From Methylophilaceae bacterium (GTDB taxonomy: Bacteria > Pseudomonadota > Gammaproteobacteria > Burkholderiales > Methylophilaceae), in the NCBI GenBank assembly GCA_006844635.1, contig SPJO01000177.1:1-11244 (forward strand): a DNA stretch of 11,244 nucleotides, given 5' to 3'. The first letter of the stretch is position 1, and every line of letters begins with the position of its first letter. The notes under the pieces were generated by a model. The model was not told the DNA's origin and searched no databases. It worked only from the letters and a program-made list of their open reading frames with translations. This document shows, piece by piece, positions 1 to 6,999 of the stretch. The position numbers were made by a program, and so were the translations under genes.

Positions 1-588
1 GTATTCAGCACAAGAGAAACCACCTTCTACCGGCTTGCCTGGCTCAGAGCCTTCTAGTGGCTGACCAGTTTTAGGATCTACCTTAGCGGCGATATCCGTC
101 CAAATTGGCTCTAAAGAAGCCCAAGCTTTACGTGTACCAGATGGCATTAATGAAGGACCAAAACGTGCACCGGTTTCACCACCAGAAACACCAGAGCCGA
201 TAAACTCAATGTCTTTCGCTTTTAGTTCTTTTTCACGACGGATAGTATCCGTCCATAAAGCATTACCACCATCGATGATGATGTCGCCTTTTTCTAGGAA
301 CGGCACAAGTGCGTTAATCGTTAAATCAGTCGCGCTACCCGCTTTGACCAATAAAACAATCTTGCGTGGGCGGCTAATACTCAACACAAACTGTGCTAAA
401 TCTTCATGGCCAATCACACGTTTATGTGAAGGCTCATTTTTTTCACACTCTTCTAGAAAGTCGCGGGTTTTCGCTGGGCTTCTGTTGTAAACAGAAACGG
501 TATAGCCATGGTCAGCCATGTTTAGGACCAAGTTCTGTCCCATGACAGCAAGGCCAATTAAACCAATATCAGAATTTTTTGTAGACAT
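1..588 (-). CDS. gnd: 6-phosphogluconate dehydrogenase, decarboxylating (N-terminal 196 residues, cut by window edge)
   Basis: Catalyses NADP(or NAD)-dependent oxidative decarboxylation of 6-phosphogluconate to ribulose 5-phosphate in the cytoplasm (oxidative pentose phosphate pathway; in methylotrophs also the dissimilatory RuMP cycle). Seen: Rossmann nucleotide motif GLAVMGQN (residues 12-19), YNRS (34-37) at the end of beta-2 where the cofactor 2'-phosphate is read, VKAG (81-84), IIDGGN (104-109), and the substrate-site signature GSGVSGGE (131-138) followed by GPSLMPSG. Start ATG at 588 has an AGAGAAAG ribosome-binding site just upstream. Compared with my recollection of the E. coli enzyme, the segment around residues 168-192 (AKVDPKTG...EGGFSCAEY) carries an extra loop of roughly 20 residues before the region that normally leads to the catalytic Lys. 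The catalytic Lys and the C-terminal helical domain lie outside the window. The reading frame is intact to the edge. Confidence 0.96.
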   Translation of the reverse strand, partial: MSTKNSDIGLIGLAVMGQNLVLNMADHGYTVSVYNRSPAKTRDFLEECEKNEPSHKRVIGHEDLAQFVLSISRPRKIVLLVKAGSATDLTINALVPFLEKGDIIIDGGNALWTDTIRREKELKAKDIEFIGSGVSGGETGARFGPSLMPSGTRKAWASLEPIWTDIAAKVDPKTGQPLEGSEPGKPVEGGFSCAEY

Positions 589-715
589 AGTTCTTTCTCT
601 TAAATGGGTAATTTAAATTAAAAATAAGAGCTTTCGCTTGTGGCTCAGCCCATACTAATAGTACTGCTTAATTATCAAACAATTGCGTCGTTGCAACTTT
701 CATGTTGATGCATTT

Positions 716-744
716 ATTTCAACGAGGGTTCACACCGTTGTCAA
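716..744 (-). promoter_or_regulatory. possible sigma-70 promoter for gnd
   Basis: On the minus strand TTGACA (744-739, perfect -35) is followed after 17 bases by TGAAAT (721-716, 4 of 6 matches to TATAAT). This would give a leader of about 120 bases before the gnd ATG. The -10 match is modest and part of the element lies near the end of the upstream hydrolase gene, so this is only a candidate. The rest of the 170-base gap between the two genes shows a weak GAGC/GCTC hairpin and nothing clearer. Confidence 0.3.
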
Positions 745-758
745 CCATGTCGTTTAAA

Positions 759-1499
759 TTATTTCGATAGCGTCCTGCTAAACATTTGAATAGACATCTG
801 ATAGCCAATCGCGACCAGTTCCGGGTCATAACGAGGATCACCGTCACGCATAAAGCCATGCTGTCCATTAAATTCATGCCAAGTAAAGTTCACTTCTGCT
901 TCGTTAAACTGCTTATACAACAAAGCGCGCCCTTCACCAGGAATATGTGTATCTTGTTTTCCCCAAACCATCATCAACTCACCTTGCACTTCTTTGATGC
1001 GCTCCATACTATGTTGGCCTGGTTGATTTGGGATAACTTGTTTATGTAAATCGGTCGCATAAAAGCAGGCGGTTGCTTTGACTTCTGGTTGCAGTGCTGC
1101 TCGGAATGCCAAATGACCACCAATGCAATATCCCATCGCACCAACATTGCCGTTATACCAGTCCTGCTGTTCTAGATACTCAACAAGTGCACGGTTATCC
1201 GTATCATAGCTTTGTGCGTCTTTTGCTTCTTTATCTGCATTGCCTTTTTCGCGACCCGCATCATCATAACCAAGGACCGTACCAATTGGATTCAATTCAT
1301 GGAACACTTCTGGCACAATCACTGCATAACCTTGACCCGCCATATAAGCAGCCGCACGTTCAATCGGCCCAGTCTGTTGAAAAATTTCCGAATAAAAAAG
1401 AATCGCAGGGACTTTTTTATCGTTTGCCGGGCGGTGAATATAAGTGCGCATTGTGCCGGTTGGCGTCGCTAAATCTACGGTATGCGATTGAATCAGCAT
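759..1499 (-). CDS. dienelactone hydrolase family protein
   Basis: Alpha/beta-hydrolase of the DLH family (246 residues, close to the roughly 235-250 usual for the family). These cytoplasmic enzymes hydrolyse dienelactones or related small esters and lactones. Seen: the Cys nucleophile in the elbow GYCIGG (C125), the acid in WGKQDTHIP (D183), the His in FNGQHGFMRDGD (H214), and a Glu in FYSEIF (E38) at the place of the Glu that shields the Cys in classical DLH. The triad is therefore Cys-Asp-His and complete. The ATG at 1499 has only a weak GGA upstream. It is transcribed toward gnd with a 170-base gap and diverges from the protease gene. True substrate cannot be told; no aromatic-degradation genes are nearby, so a role in chlorocatechol breakdown is not indicated and a housekeeping or detoxification hydrolase is more likely. 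Confidence 0.9.
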   Translation of the reverse strand: MLIQSHTVDLATPTGTMRTYIHRPANDKKVPAILFYSEIFQQTGPIERAAAYMAGQGYAVIVPEVFHELNPIGTVLGYDDAGREKGNADKEAKDAQSYDTDNRALVEYLEQQDWYNGNVGAMGYCIGGHLAFRAALQPEVKATACFYATDLHKQVIPNQPGQHSMERIKEVQGELMMVWGKQDTHIPGEGRALLYKQFNEAEVNFTWHEFNGQHGFMRDGDPRYDPELVAIGYQMSIQMFSRTLSK

Positions 1500-1531
1500 A
1501 TTGAATTATCCAAAATAAAATCTGAACCGTT

Positions 1532-1560
1532 ATTCTACAAGGCTTTACCCCTGCTTTCAC
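1532..1560 (-). promoter_or_regulatory. possible sigma-70 promoter for the dienelactone hydrolase gene
   Basis: Minus-strand GTGAAA (1560-1555, 4 of 6) and TAGAAT (1537-1532, 5 of 6) are separated by exactly 17 bases and would start transcription near 1525, about 26 bases before the ATG. Spacing is ideal and position sensible; box matches are moderate. Confidence 0.38.
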
Positions 1561-1587
1561 CCTATATTTAGCCTAACTGTAAAATAA

Positions 1588-1616
1588 TTGTCATAATTTA
1601 GCAGCCCCTCTATCAA
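1588..1616 (+). promoter_or_regulatory. possible sigma-70 promoter for the serine protease gene, with a dyad at the predicted start site
   Basis: TTGTCA (1588-1593, 5 of 6) and TATCAA (1611-1616, 4 of 6) have a 17-base spacer, predicting a start near 1623 and a leader of about 75 bases. A perfect inverted repeat GTAAC-TTCT-GTTAC (1623-1636) begins at that predicted start and could be an operator or a 5' hairpin. Together with the promoter on the other strand this makes 1500-1697 a divergent control region. Confidence 0.35.
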
Positions 1617-1697
1617 CGTTATGTAACTTCTGTTACTTTACTTCATGCCGCACTTGATTTAGCTTATCACTTCGACGTTACGGAAACAAAGACTGCT

Positions 1698-2633
1698 ATG
1701 CCAAAACTTGCAGCTTACTTACTTATACTACTCATGAGCTCAAACAGCTTTGCTGGCGGCTCAAGAAATGAGCTGTCTTACCGATTGAAAGCTTCCGTTG
1801 TCAAAGTCCATGTCGGCACGAAAAATGGTGGGCATGGCGTGGGCACTGGCGTTGCTGTAGGCGAAGATTTAGTTGCAACCAATTGTCATGTATTAGCCAA
1901 TAGTGTCGGCGTTAAAATCACTAAATTTGGCAGCGGCTTGACGCCTGTTGCCCTGAAAGCAGACTGGCAGCATGATTTATGCATTCTGCGTTTTCAATAT
2001 GCCGGACTAACGCCCGTCGTGTTAGGGGATTCTGAAAATCTAAGCTACGAGCAAGACATTTTCTCCATCGGCTTCCCTGGCGGGCCACCCAAGCCACAAT
2101 ATACTGAAGGCAAAATTAAAGCGCTTTATCCACTAGATGACAGTGCGATTATCCGCACAGATGCATCCTTTGTGATGGGCGCAAGTGGCAGCCCCGTCTT
2201 CGATGAATCAGGAAAACTGCTCGCCATCAGCACCTTTAAAAGTCCCGGCAAAAATGCCTATTACTACAACCTGCCAGTAAAATGGGTAAAGGCTTTATTA
2301 AAGCAACCTGACATCACATCCATGGAAACAGATGTCTTGCCTTTCTGGGATGTACCAACCGAAAAAAGACCTTTTTTTATGCAAGTTGTCTTGCCTTACC
2401 AAAATGACAAATGGTCAGAAGTTGACCGCATTGCACAACGCTGGATTAAAGCTGAACCTAAAACGACGGAAGCGTTTTATTATGCGGCAGTTGCTAAAGA
2501 AAAATTAGGTCAGAAAGATAAGGCAAAAGCCTATTACGAACAAGCGCTCGCCTTGCAGCCAAACCATCCAGCTGCAACTTTAGCACTACAGTGTCTTGAC
2601 CCTGTAAAACTAAGCTGTAACGACAAACATTAA
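1698..2633 (+). CDS. secreted trypsin-like serine protease with C-terminal TPR
   Basis: Predicted exported peptidase of the chymotrypsin/HtrA fold (311 residues). Seen: Sec signal peptide with Lys3, hydrophobic residues 4-13 and an SFA cleavage site after A19; the complete triad H64 (ATNCHVL), D93 (WQHDLCIL) and S163 (GASGSP). There is no PDZ domain. The catalytic domain ends near residue 200, and residues 258-291 form one TPR (AVAKEKLGQKDKAKAYYEQAL, ending PNHP), preceded by a helical stretch that may be a second degenerate repeat. Start ATG has only a weak GGA-like site. The arrangement suggests a periplasmic or secreted protease that recognises its partner through the TPR rather than PDZ. 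It lies opposite the hydrolase gene and its stop overlaps the tail of the zinc-ribbon gene by four bases. Substrate unknown; a regulatory protease or a degraded DegP-like chaperone are alternatives. Confidence 0.88.
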   Translation: MPKLAAYLLILLMSSNSFAGGSRNELSYRLKASVVKVHVGTKNGGHGVGTGVAVGEDLVATNCHVLANSVGVKITKFGSGLTPVALKADWQHDLCILRFQYAGLTPVVLGDSENLSYEQDIFSIGFPGGPPKPQYTEGKIKALYPLDDSAIIRTDASFVMGASGSPVFDESGKLLAISTFKSPGKNAYYYNLPVKWVKALLKQPDITSMETDVLPFWDVPTEKRPFFMQVVLPYQNDKWSEVDRIAQRWIKAEPKTTEAFYYAAVAKEKLGQKDKAKAYYEQALALQPNHPAATLALQCLDPVKLSCNDKH

Positions 2634-2848
2634 TAATCGCTGCTTCGGCCTGTTGAATAGCCTTGCGGCACATCATTCTGCCATTCGCCACACGCATTGC
2701 ATAAGTGGTCCTGCATGGTTGTACTGATGGCGAGCTGATTGCTTCCACAAAATTTGCATTCTGTAGCGTGTAAAACCGTTTCTTTATGATGTGCGTCATG
2801 ATGCACTGTCGCAACTTTCGCACTTCCTAAACCGTACTTATTGTCCAT
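2630..2848 (-). CDS. small His-rich zinc-ribbon protein, function unknown
   Basis: I do not recognise a named family. The 72-residue product has a four-Cys zinc ribbon: C31-x2-C34 and C50-x2-C53 (CKFCG ... CNACGEW), preceded by a His-rich segment HHDAHH (16-21). No signal peptide or membrane segment. The start chosen is the ATG at 2848, because GGAG lies 7 bases upstream (2859-2856); an in-frame ATG further upstream at 2911 would give 93 residues but lacks a ribosome-binding site. The gene follows the Sua5 gene by 69 bases on the same strand, so it is probably the last gene of that operon, and it ends tail to tail with the protease gene. The short zinc ribbon could bind RNA, DNA or a protein partner; no function is claimed. 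Confidence 0.72.
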   Translation of the reverse strand: MDNKYGLGSAKVATVHHDAHHKETVLHATECKFCGSNQLAISTTMQDHLCNACGEWQNDVPQGYSTGRSSDY

Positions 2849-2917
2849 GTAAACACTCCAAGCACACGACTGAGTACTAACAAAATTACTCTCTTTTGTC
2901 CTTGATGACAAGCAATT

Positions 2918-3862
2918 TTAGTTAAGTTTATGTGATGCGCGCTGCAACCGATCTTGAATCGCTAACCAATCGGCCTCATTAGGCGGGTTTTCAATCAATA
3001 ATGTCTTAACCTGCAGTGCATCCATTTTGTGTAAGGTCTCGTATAACTTTTCGGCTGCAGCTTGTGCAACGTTTGGCAATACAAAGGATGGCACGTCAAC
3101 AGGCGCGTCTTCTCCAAACAACAGTACGGCACTATTAGATTGCTGTTTAGAAAATGCGATTAAATCCGCTCTATGATCAAATAGTTGGATAGGCGTTGCA
3201 GGTGAATAATGTAATACATGCTGGCCTGGAACTTTTGGCGTTGCGACTGTTTCACAGTGACTTGCAGAGCAGCCCGCAACCGCCTCAATTTGCGCTAATG
3301 TCACCATCCCCAAGCGCAAAAGTTGCCACTGCTCGCCCGCTACAAACACGATAGTTGACTCAATGCCCACATCACATGGCCCGCCATCTAGCACAGCAAC
3401 CTCTTGACCTAAACTTTGTTCAACATGTGCCGCAGTCGTTGGGCTTAACTGCGTATACTTATTCGCAGAAGGCGCCGCCAAAGCCAAACCGCTAGCCTTT
3501 AATACCTGTTGTGTTACTGGATGTGCCGGCATGCGCAGCGCAACCGTAGGCTCGCCTGCGCGTACAACGGAAGAAACCTCAGCTTTAGCAGGAAGCACCA
3601 AAGTAAAAGGCCCTGGCCAGAAGGCCTCCGCTAATTTTTTTGCCAGTGGTGGAAACTCACTCACCCAATCGTTAACCTGAGCCATCTGCCCAATATGTAC
3701 AATTAATGGATTGCTCGCTGGCCGCTCTTTTAACGCATAGATTTGCTTTAGCGCTGGCGCATGGCGCGCATCACCCGCGAGACCATAAACAGTTTCGGTA
3801 GGGATAGCGACAACTTCGCCGCGCTGCAACTTTGCAACGGCTTGCTCAAGACTCACATACAT
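2918..3862 (-). CDS. tsaC: L-threonylcarbamoyladenylate synthase, Sua5 type
   Basis: Makes threonylcarbamoyl-AMP from threonine, bicarbonate and ATP, the first step of t6A modification at position 37 of ANN-decoding tRNAs; the TsaD complex then transfers it. Seen: YrdC/Sua5 domain over about residues 8-190 with PTETVYGL (21-28), KERP..NPLIVH (45-56), WPGPFTLVL (82-90), VALRMPAHP (107-115), APSAN (130-134), DGG (159-161), GIESTIV (166-172) and LLRLG (181-185). A linker with PGQHVLHYSP (212-221) leads to the C-terminal Sua5 domain (about 225-312). At 314 residues it is the long two-domain Sua5 form rather than the short TsaC/YrdC form of E. coli. ATG at 3862 lacks a clear Shine-Dalgarno. It follows the AlkB gene by about 50 bases, so is likely co-transcribed with it. 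tsaC is used as the bacterial symbol for the activity. Confidence 0.95.
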   Translation of the reverse strand: MYVSLEQAVAKLQRGEVVAIPTETVYGLAGDARHAPALKQIYALKERPASNPLIVHIGQMAQVNDWVSEFPPLAKKLAEAFWPGPFTLVLPAKAEVSSVVRAGEPTVALRMPAHPVTQQVLKASGLALAAPSANKYTQLSPTTAAHVEQSLGQEVAVLDGGPCDVGIESTIVFVAGEQWQLLRLGMVTLAQIEAVAGCSASHCETVATPKVPGQHVLHYSPATPIQLFDHRADLIAFSKQQSNSAVLLFGEDAPVDVPSFVLPNVAQAAAEKLYETLHKMDALQVKTLLIENPPNEADWLAIQDRLQRASHKLN

Positions 3863-3915
3863 TGGGTGAAATTAGAAAGACAAATCCATATTTTACTACT
3901 GATTATCGCCACGCC

Positions 3916-4554
3916 CTACATTGCCTTTCTAAATGTTAAGTTAATTCGTTGCTGCCCGAGTAGCGGATGGTTGGCTTGCTTAACAGTTTGCACACCATGA
4001 AAAAACAAGCGAGAGGTGCCGCCAAATACCACAACATCACCATGTGCCAAGTTGACTTTTGTCGTCTTGTCATTGCGCTGAGTACCTCCCATCAGAAAAA
4101 TAGCAGGAATGCCTAAGGAAATAGAAACCACGGGCTGACTAAAGTCCCGCTCGTCTTTATCCTGATGCAGGCCCATTTTACTGCCAACGTTATAAACATT
4201 CACCAAACAGCAATCAGGGACAAAGCCTTTATAGCCAACCGTTTGTGCTGCACGGCTAGCTAAATGCAATAGCGGCTTGGGGATCGCTGGCCAGGCTTGC
4301 TGATTAGCAGGGTTACACCCTACATAGCCATAGCCTGAGCGGCTTGAGACCCAACCAACATGTCCTAAACTGCTCGTCAGCACAGACATATAGCCCATTG
4401 GCGTGATCATTTTTTGCGGTGGCTGTTCTGCCAACTGTGCTTGCAATAAAGTACAAAGCGTATTCGCAATCGGTCGTGCAAAACCCTTTAAATAATAAGC
4501 ACCGTCAGCCAACTGAATGGGTGCTTGTTGCGCATCAAATAAGTCTAGCATCAT
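3916..4554 (-). CDS. alkB: AlkB-type 2-oxoglutarate/Fe(II) dioxygenase (nucleic acid demethylase)
   Basis: Oxidative repair enzyme that removes methyl lesions such as 1-methyladenine and 3-methylcytosine from DNA and RNA, consuming 2-oxoglutarate and oxygen and releasing formaldehyde. With the ATG at 4554 the product is 212 residues (E. coli AlkB 216). Seen: the iron triad in LHQDKDE (H130, D132) and FFHGV (H186); the 2-oxoglutarate arginines in RINLTFR (R203, R209); and the family's SISLG-PAIFLMGG strand pair. A TTG one codon upstream would make every residue number match E. coli AlkB exactly (131, 133, 187, 204, 210); ATG-ATG is the more probable start, and the site upstream is weak (AGAG). 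It lies 25 bases after the lipoprotein gene and about 50 bases before the Sua5 gene. There is no ada gene beside it, so adaptive-response control is not shown. Confidence 0.95.
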   Translation of the reverse strand: MMLDLFDAQQAPIQLADGAYYLKGFARPIANTLCTLLQAQLAEQPPQKMITPMGYMSVLTSSLGHVGWVSSRSGYGYVGCNPANQQAWPAIPKPLLHLASRAAQTVGYKGFVPDCCLVNVYNVGSKMGLHQDKDERDFSQPVVSISLGIPAIFLMGGTQRNDKTTKVNLAHGDVVVFGGTSRLFFHGVQTVKQANHPLLGQQRINLTFRKAM

Positions 4555-4579
4555 CAACTGACTCTACATTGCAAGAGCT

Positions 4580-5518
4580 TCAACGCGCATGCCACTCAAT
4601 CTTGATTTGATGGGCTTTCGCGATGGCTTCCATTTGCGGAATTGCTTCTGCGAGGTGATCAATAAAATCCGCTGCTGTTTCTTGATGAAAGCCCAGTACC
4701 ATGACCGTTTTCTCTGCATCAACAAGCTGTTGGAACAAGGCCACCAGTTGTTTACTCGTGGTGTAGTCAGCTAGCGCGGCATTGTTTGGATACTCCATGA
4801 TTTGGTCTGTCAGTTGGTACGGTTGATCAAGTGGCGTGGCGGTAGGATGTAATTTTCTCAGCATTTTAATCATACTGCTGTCTTGATGCCATCGCGTGAG
4901 TAAAAGCTCAGCATCAATCACGGAGCTATCCCAAATAAAGCCATTAGCCTCTAACGCCGCAATGAGCTTAGGTCCCATTTGCCAACCGCCAGCTCGAAAA
5001 TGCACTGAGTGCCCAAAACCATGCTGCATTAAGATGTCATTGCTACAACCAATTAACTGCGTCAAATCCGCTTGCGAGTAAGCGTTCTCCAAACTCACTG
5101 TATAGCCACAATCACCTACTTTACAAGTTTCGCTTATATCGGCGAATGAATAGTCAGATTGATAGGCCACCCCACAATGTTTGGTCAATGATTTCCATGC
5201 GTGGACATGCAAACCAACCGTATCGATAGACAAGAATGTTGACTTAATATCTGAAGCCAACCGTGCATAATCTGGATGCGGCCTAACAAAGTAAGTAGGG
5301 TTTAATAATTGCAACATTGGAATGTTTGGAAACCGCTGACGGAATTGCTGCATGGCTTCAAGGTTTTCCTCATCTAATGAGCGTCCTTCCCAATCCACTG
5401 TGACATACAGGCGCATCGTTTTCTGCGCCTGCACTTCCGCAACCGAGTCTGCCACAGACTCGCAACTCGTTAATAACAGTACCAAACATAGGTAGACACT
5501 AAGCTTCAACAACCGCAA
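4580..5518 (-). CDS. polysaccharide-deacetylase-like lipoprotein
   Basis: Predicted outer- or inner-membrane lipoprotein with a NodB-like deacetylase fold (312 residues). Seen: lipoprotein signal, RLLK then hydrophobic residues, lipobox LTSC with C19 as the lipidated Cys. Catalytic-type motifs follow in the order of the family: TVDWEG (D42, the motif-1 Asp), GLHVHAW (H104, H106, the metal-binding His pair), FRAGGWQMG (174-182, the R-x-G-x-W-like motif), WDSSV and GFHQE near the C terminus. Start is a TTG at 5518, chosen because AAGGAG lies 6 bases upstream and the signal peptide begins at once. Four cysteines (C115, C132, C137, C158) between the His motif and the RAGGW motif suggest disulfides in the periplasm. 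No glycan biosynthesis genes are adjacent; the next genes are AlkB and Sua5. Closest named type I can suggest is the WalW/polysaccharide deacetylase group; substrate unknown. Confidence 0.75.
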   Translation of the reverse strand: MRLLKLSVYLCLVLLLTSCESVADSVAEVQAQKTMRLYVTVDWEGRSLDEENLEAMQQFRQRFPNIPMLQLLNPTYFVRPHPDYARLASDIKSTFLSIDTVGLHVHAWKSLTKHCGVAYQSDYSFADISETCKVGDCGYTVSLENAYSQADLTQLIGCSNDILMQHGFGHSVHFRAGGWQMGPKLIAALEANGFIWDSSVIDAELLLTRWHQDSSMIKMLRKLHPTATPLDQPYQLTDQIMEYPNNAALADYTTSKQLVALFQQLVDAEKTVMVLGFHQETAADFIDHLAEAIPQMEAIAKAHQIKIEWHAR

Positions 5519-5718
5519 AAACCACTCCTTTTTAATGCTTGATTGATATTGAAGTGGCCAGCACGCCTAATCTATTTCAGCGGAGTCACACTAGGTCAAT
5601 GACGACTCATCCATATGCAATGCATACTTACCGCTTTATTCTCTGTGCCAGCCACGCACTATTCTACACAATCACAAAAAATTACAATTTCGGACAAGAT
5701 TAAATTTATAATGCGTAG
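5519..5718. other. divergent intergenic region between the lipoprotein and MFS genes
   Basis: Two hundred bases without a gene separate divergent genes. It holds the AAGGAG ribosome-binding site of the lipoprotein gene (about 5522-5527, minus strand), a TTGACC -35-like element on the minus strand with no well-spaced -10, and the MFS promoter at its right end. A perfect 13-base palindrome TATGCA-A-TGCATA (5614-5626) lies near the middle and could be a shared operator. Confidence 0.4.
5707..5712 (+). promoter_or_regulatory. consensus -10 box placed for leaderless MFS transcript
   Basis: A perfect TATAAT lies 7 bases before the only possible upstream start codon of the MFS gene, so the expected transcription start (about 5719) coincides with the A of the ATG. 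The -35 is poor: TTACAA (5682-5687) with a 19-base spacer. No Shine-Dalgarno could fit on such a transcript. Confidence 0.45.
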
Positions 5719-6954
5719 ATGCATTTGTCCCTCAATCAGCTGTTCACTAACCACCAATTTGCATTTACTAAACTACTGGCCTTTCGTGTCCAGATGTTAT
5801 TGGCTTACCAGATTATGGCAGTGGTGGCTGGCTGGCATATCTATGAGCTGACCCGCGACCCGCTGGCCCTAGGATTGGTTGGTCTAGCGGAAGTGATTCC
5901 TTACTTCTCTAGCGCTTTGTTTGCTGGCCATGCAATTGATCACTATTGTTCTCGCCGCTTTTTCGCCATCTTATCGTCGATAGTATTAGGCTTCAGCGCG
6001 CTAACCCTGACGGCCATTACCTTAGGCTATATGCAAGGCAATACTGTACTTTGGATTTATGCGGCGATTGCATTAACCGGCTTTGCACGCGCATTTGTTG
6101 CCCCAAGCTACAACACTATTTTTGCCATTATCGTGCCGCGCGCAACCTTTGCGCGTGGTGCCAGTATCGGTAACGCTTTTTTTCAAACAGGTGCAGTCGT
6201 TGGGCCAGCCATTGGTGGCTTACTGGTTGGTTTTGTCAGCAAAACAGCCGCTTATGGCTTAGCTGGCGTGTTATGTATTGGCGCGGCCATCGCCATGTTC
6301 AGCCTTACCATTCAAGAGCCTCCAGCAAAAGCTCCTTCACCCGTGTTCAAAAGTATTGCGGAAGGCTTACGCTTTGTTTGGCATAAACAAGTAGTCTTTG
6401 GCGCACAAATGTTAGACATGTTTGCGGTTTTATTTGGCGGCGCTGTAGCTTTGCTGCCTGCCTTTGTACAAGAAATTTATCAAGTTGGCCCTGAAGGGCT
6501 TGGTATTTTAAGGTCCGCGCCTGCCTTAGGTGCTATCTTGACTGGCCTATGGATTACCAAACACCCCATTAACCAACATGCTGGTCGTTGGCTACTCTTT
6601 GCCGTTGCAGGTTTTGGTGTTTGCATGATTGCATTTGCACTCAGCACACATTTTTGGCTGTCAGCTGGCATCTTGATGACGGCAGGTGCCTTTGACGGTG
6701 TATCTGTCATCTTACGAACAACCATTATGCAACTGGCCACCCCAGATGAAATGCGTGGCAGAGTCTCCGCGATCAACGGTATTTTTATCGGCTCATCCAA
6801 TGAGTTAGGCGCCTTTGAGTCTGGCGTTGCTGCCCGCCTGATGGGCTTGGTCCCCTCAGTCATTTTTGGTGGCTTAATGACCTTAGGTGTTGTGGGTGTG
6901 ATTGCGAAAACAGCACCCAAATTGCGAAAACTAGAATTACAACAATTGCATTAG
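5719..6954 (+). CDS. MFS transporter, DHA3/EntS-like exporter
   Basis: Inner-membrane proton-driven exporter of the major facilitator superfamily (411 residues, normal for 12 segments). Seen: alternating hydrophobic helices throughout; the N-terminal FAFTKLLAFRVQMLLAYQI resembles the start of EntS-type proteins; the loop after helix 2 carries GHAIDHYCSRRFF in the place of the G-x-x-x-D-R/H-x-x-R-R motif; the second half has ATPDEMRGRVSAINGIF (about 343-359), the signature of the DHA3/MFS_3 group. Substrate unknown: siderophore, drug or metabolite efflux are all possible, and no siderophore genes are near. The start is fixed: an in-frame TAG immediately precedes the ATG. No Shine-Dalgarno is present and a perfect TATAAT lies 7 bases upstream, so translation probably uses a leaderless mRNA. 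The cupin gene follows after 45 bases. Confidence 0.9.
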   Translation: MHLSLNQLFTNHQFAFTKLLAFRVQMLLAYQIMAVVAGWHIYELTRDPLALGLVGLAEVIPYFSSALFAGHAIDHYCSRRFFAILSSIVLGFSALTLTAITLGYMQGNTVLWIYAAIALTGFARAFVAPSYNTIFAIIVPRATFARGASIGNAFFQTGAVVGPAIGGLLVGFVSKTAAYGLAGVLCIGAAIAMFSLTIQEPPAKAPSPVFKSIAEGLRFVWHKQVVFGAQMLDMFAVLFGGAVALLPAFVQEIYQVGPEGLGILRSAPALGAILTGLWITKHPINQHAGRWLLFAVAGFGVCMIAFALSTHFWLSAGILMTAGAFDGVSVILRTTIMQLATPDEMRGRVSAINGIFIGSSNELGAFESGVAARLMGLVPSVIFGGLMTLGVVGVIAKTAPKLRKLELQQLH

Positions 6955-6975
6955 TTACAGTAGAATGTACTGCAA
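6955..6975. repeat. dyad overlapping a -10-like box upstream of the cupin gene, possible operator
   Basis: Inverted repeat with arms CAGTA (6958-6962) and TACTG (6968-6972) around GAATG, flanked by TT and AA so that the symmetry spans 21 bases with one mismatched pair. A TAGAAT (6961-6966, 5 of 6 to TATAAT) sits inside the dyad. No T-run follows, so it is not a terminator. Its position right after the MFS stop and about 25 bases before the cupin start suits a repressor site for a cupin-DUF1993 unit; the regulator is not identified. Confidence 0.4.
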
Positions 6976-6999
6976 TAGACTGAGGATGCAAGGGCACTC

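Noticed and set aside
739..761. CAACG/CGTTG hairpin after the hydrolase gene as a terminator.
   Set aside because: The stem is imperfect and no T-run follows on the minus strand.
786..1504. Plus-strand open frames opposite the dienelactone hydrolase.
   Set aside because: The minus-strand frame carries a complete Cys-Asp-His triad in family motifs; the plus-strand products look like random Cys/His-rich translations.
4555..4557. TTG as the AlkB start codon.
   Set aside because: Two ATG codons follow immediately and no ribosome-binding site favours the TTG, although it would give residue numbers identical to E. coli AlkB.
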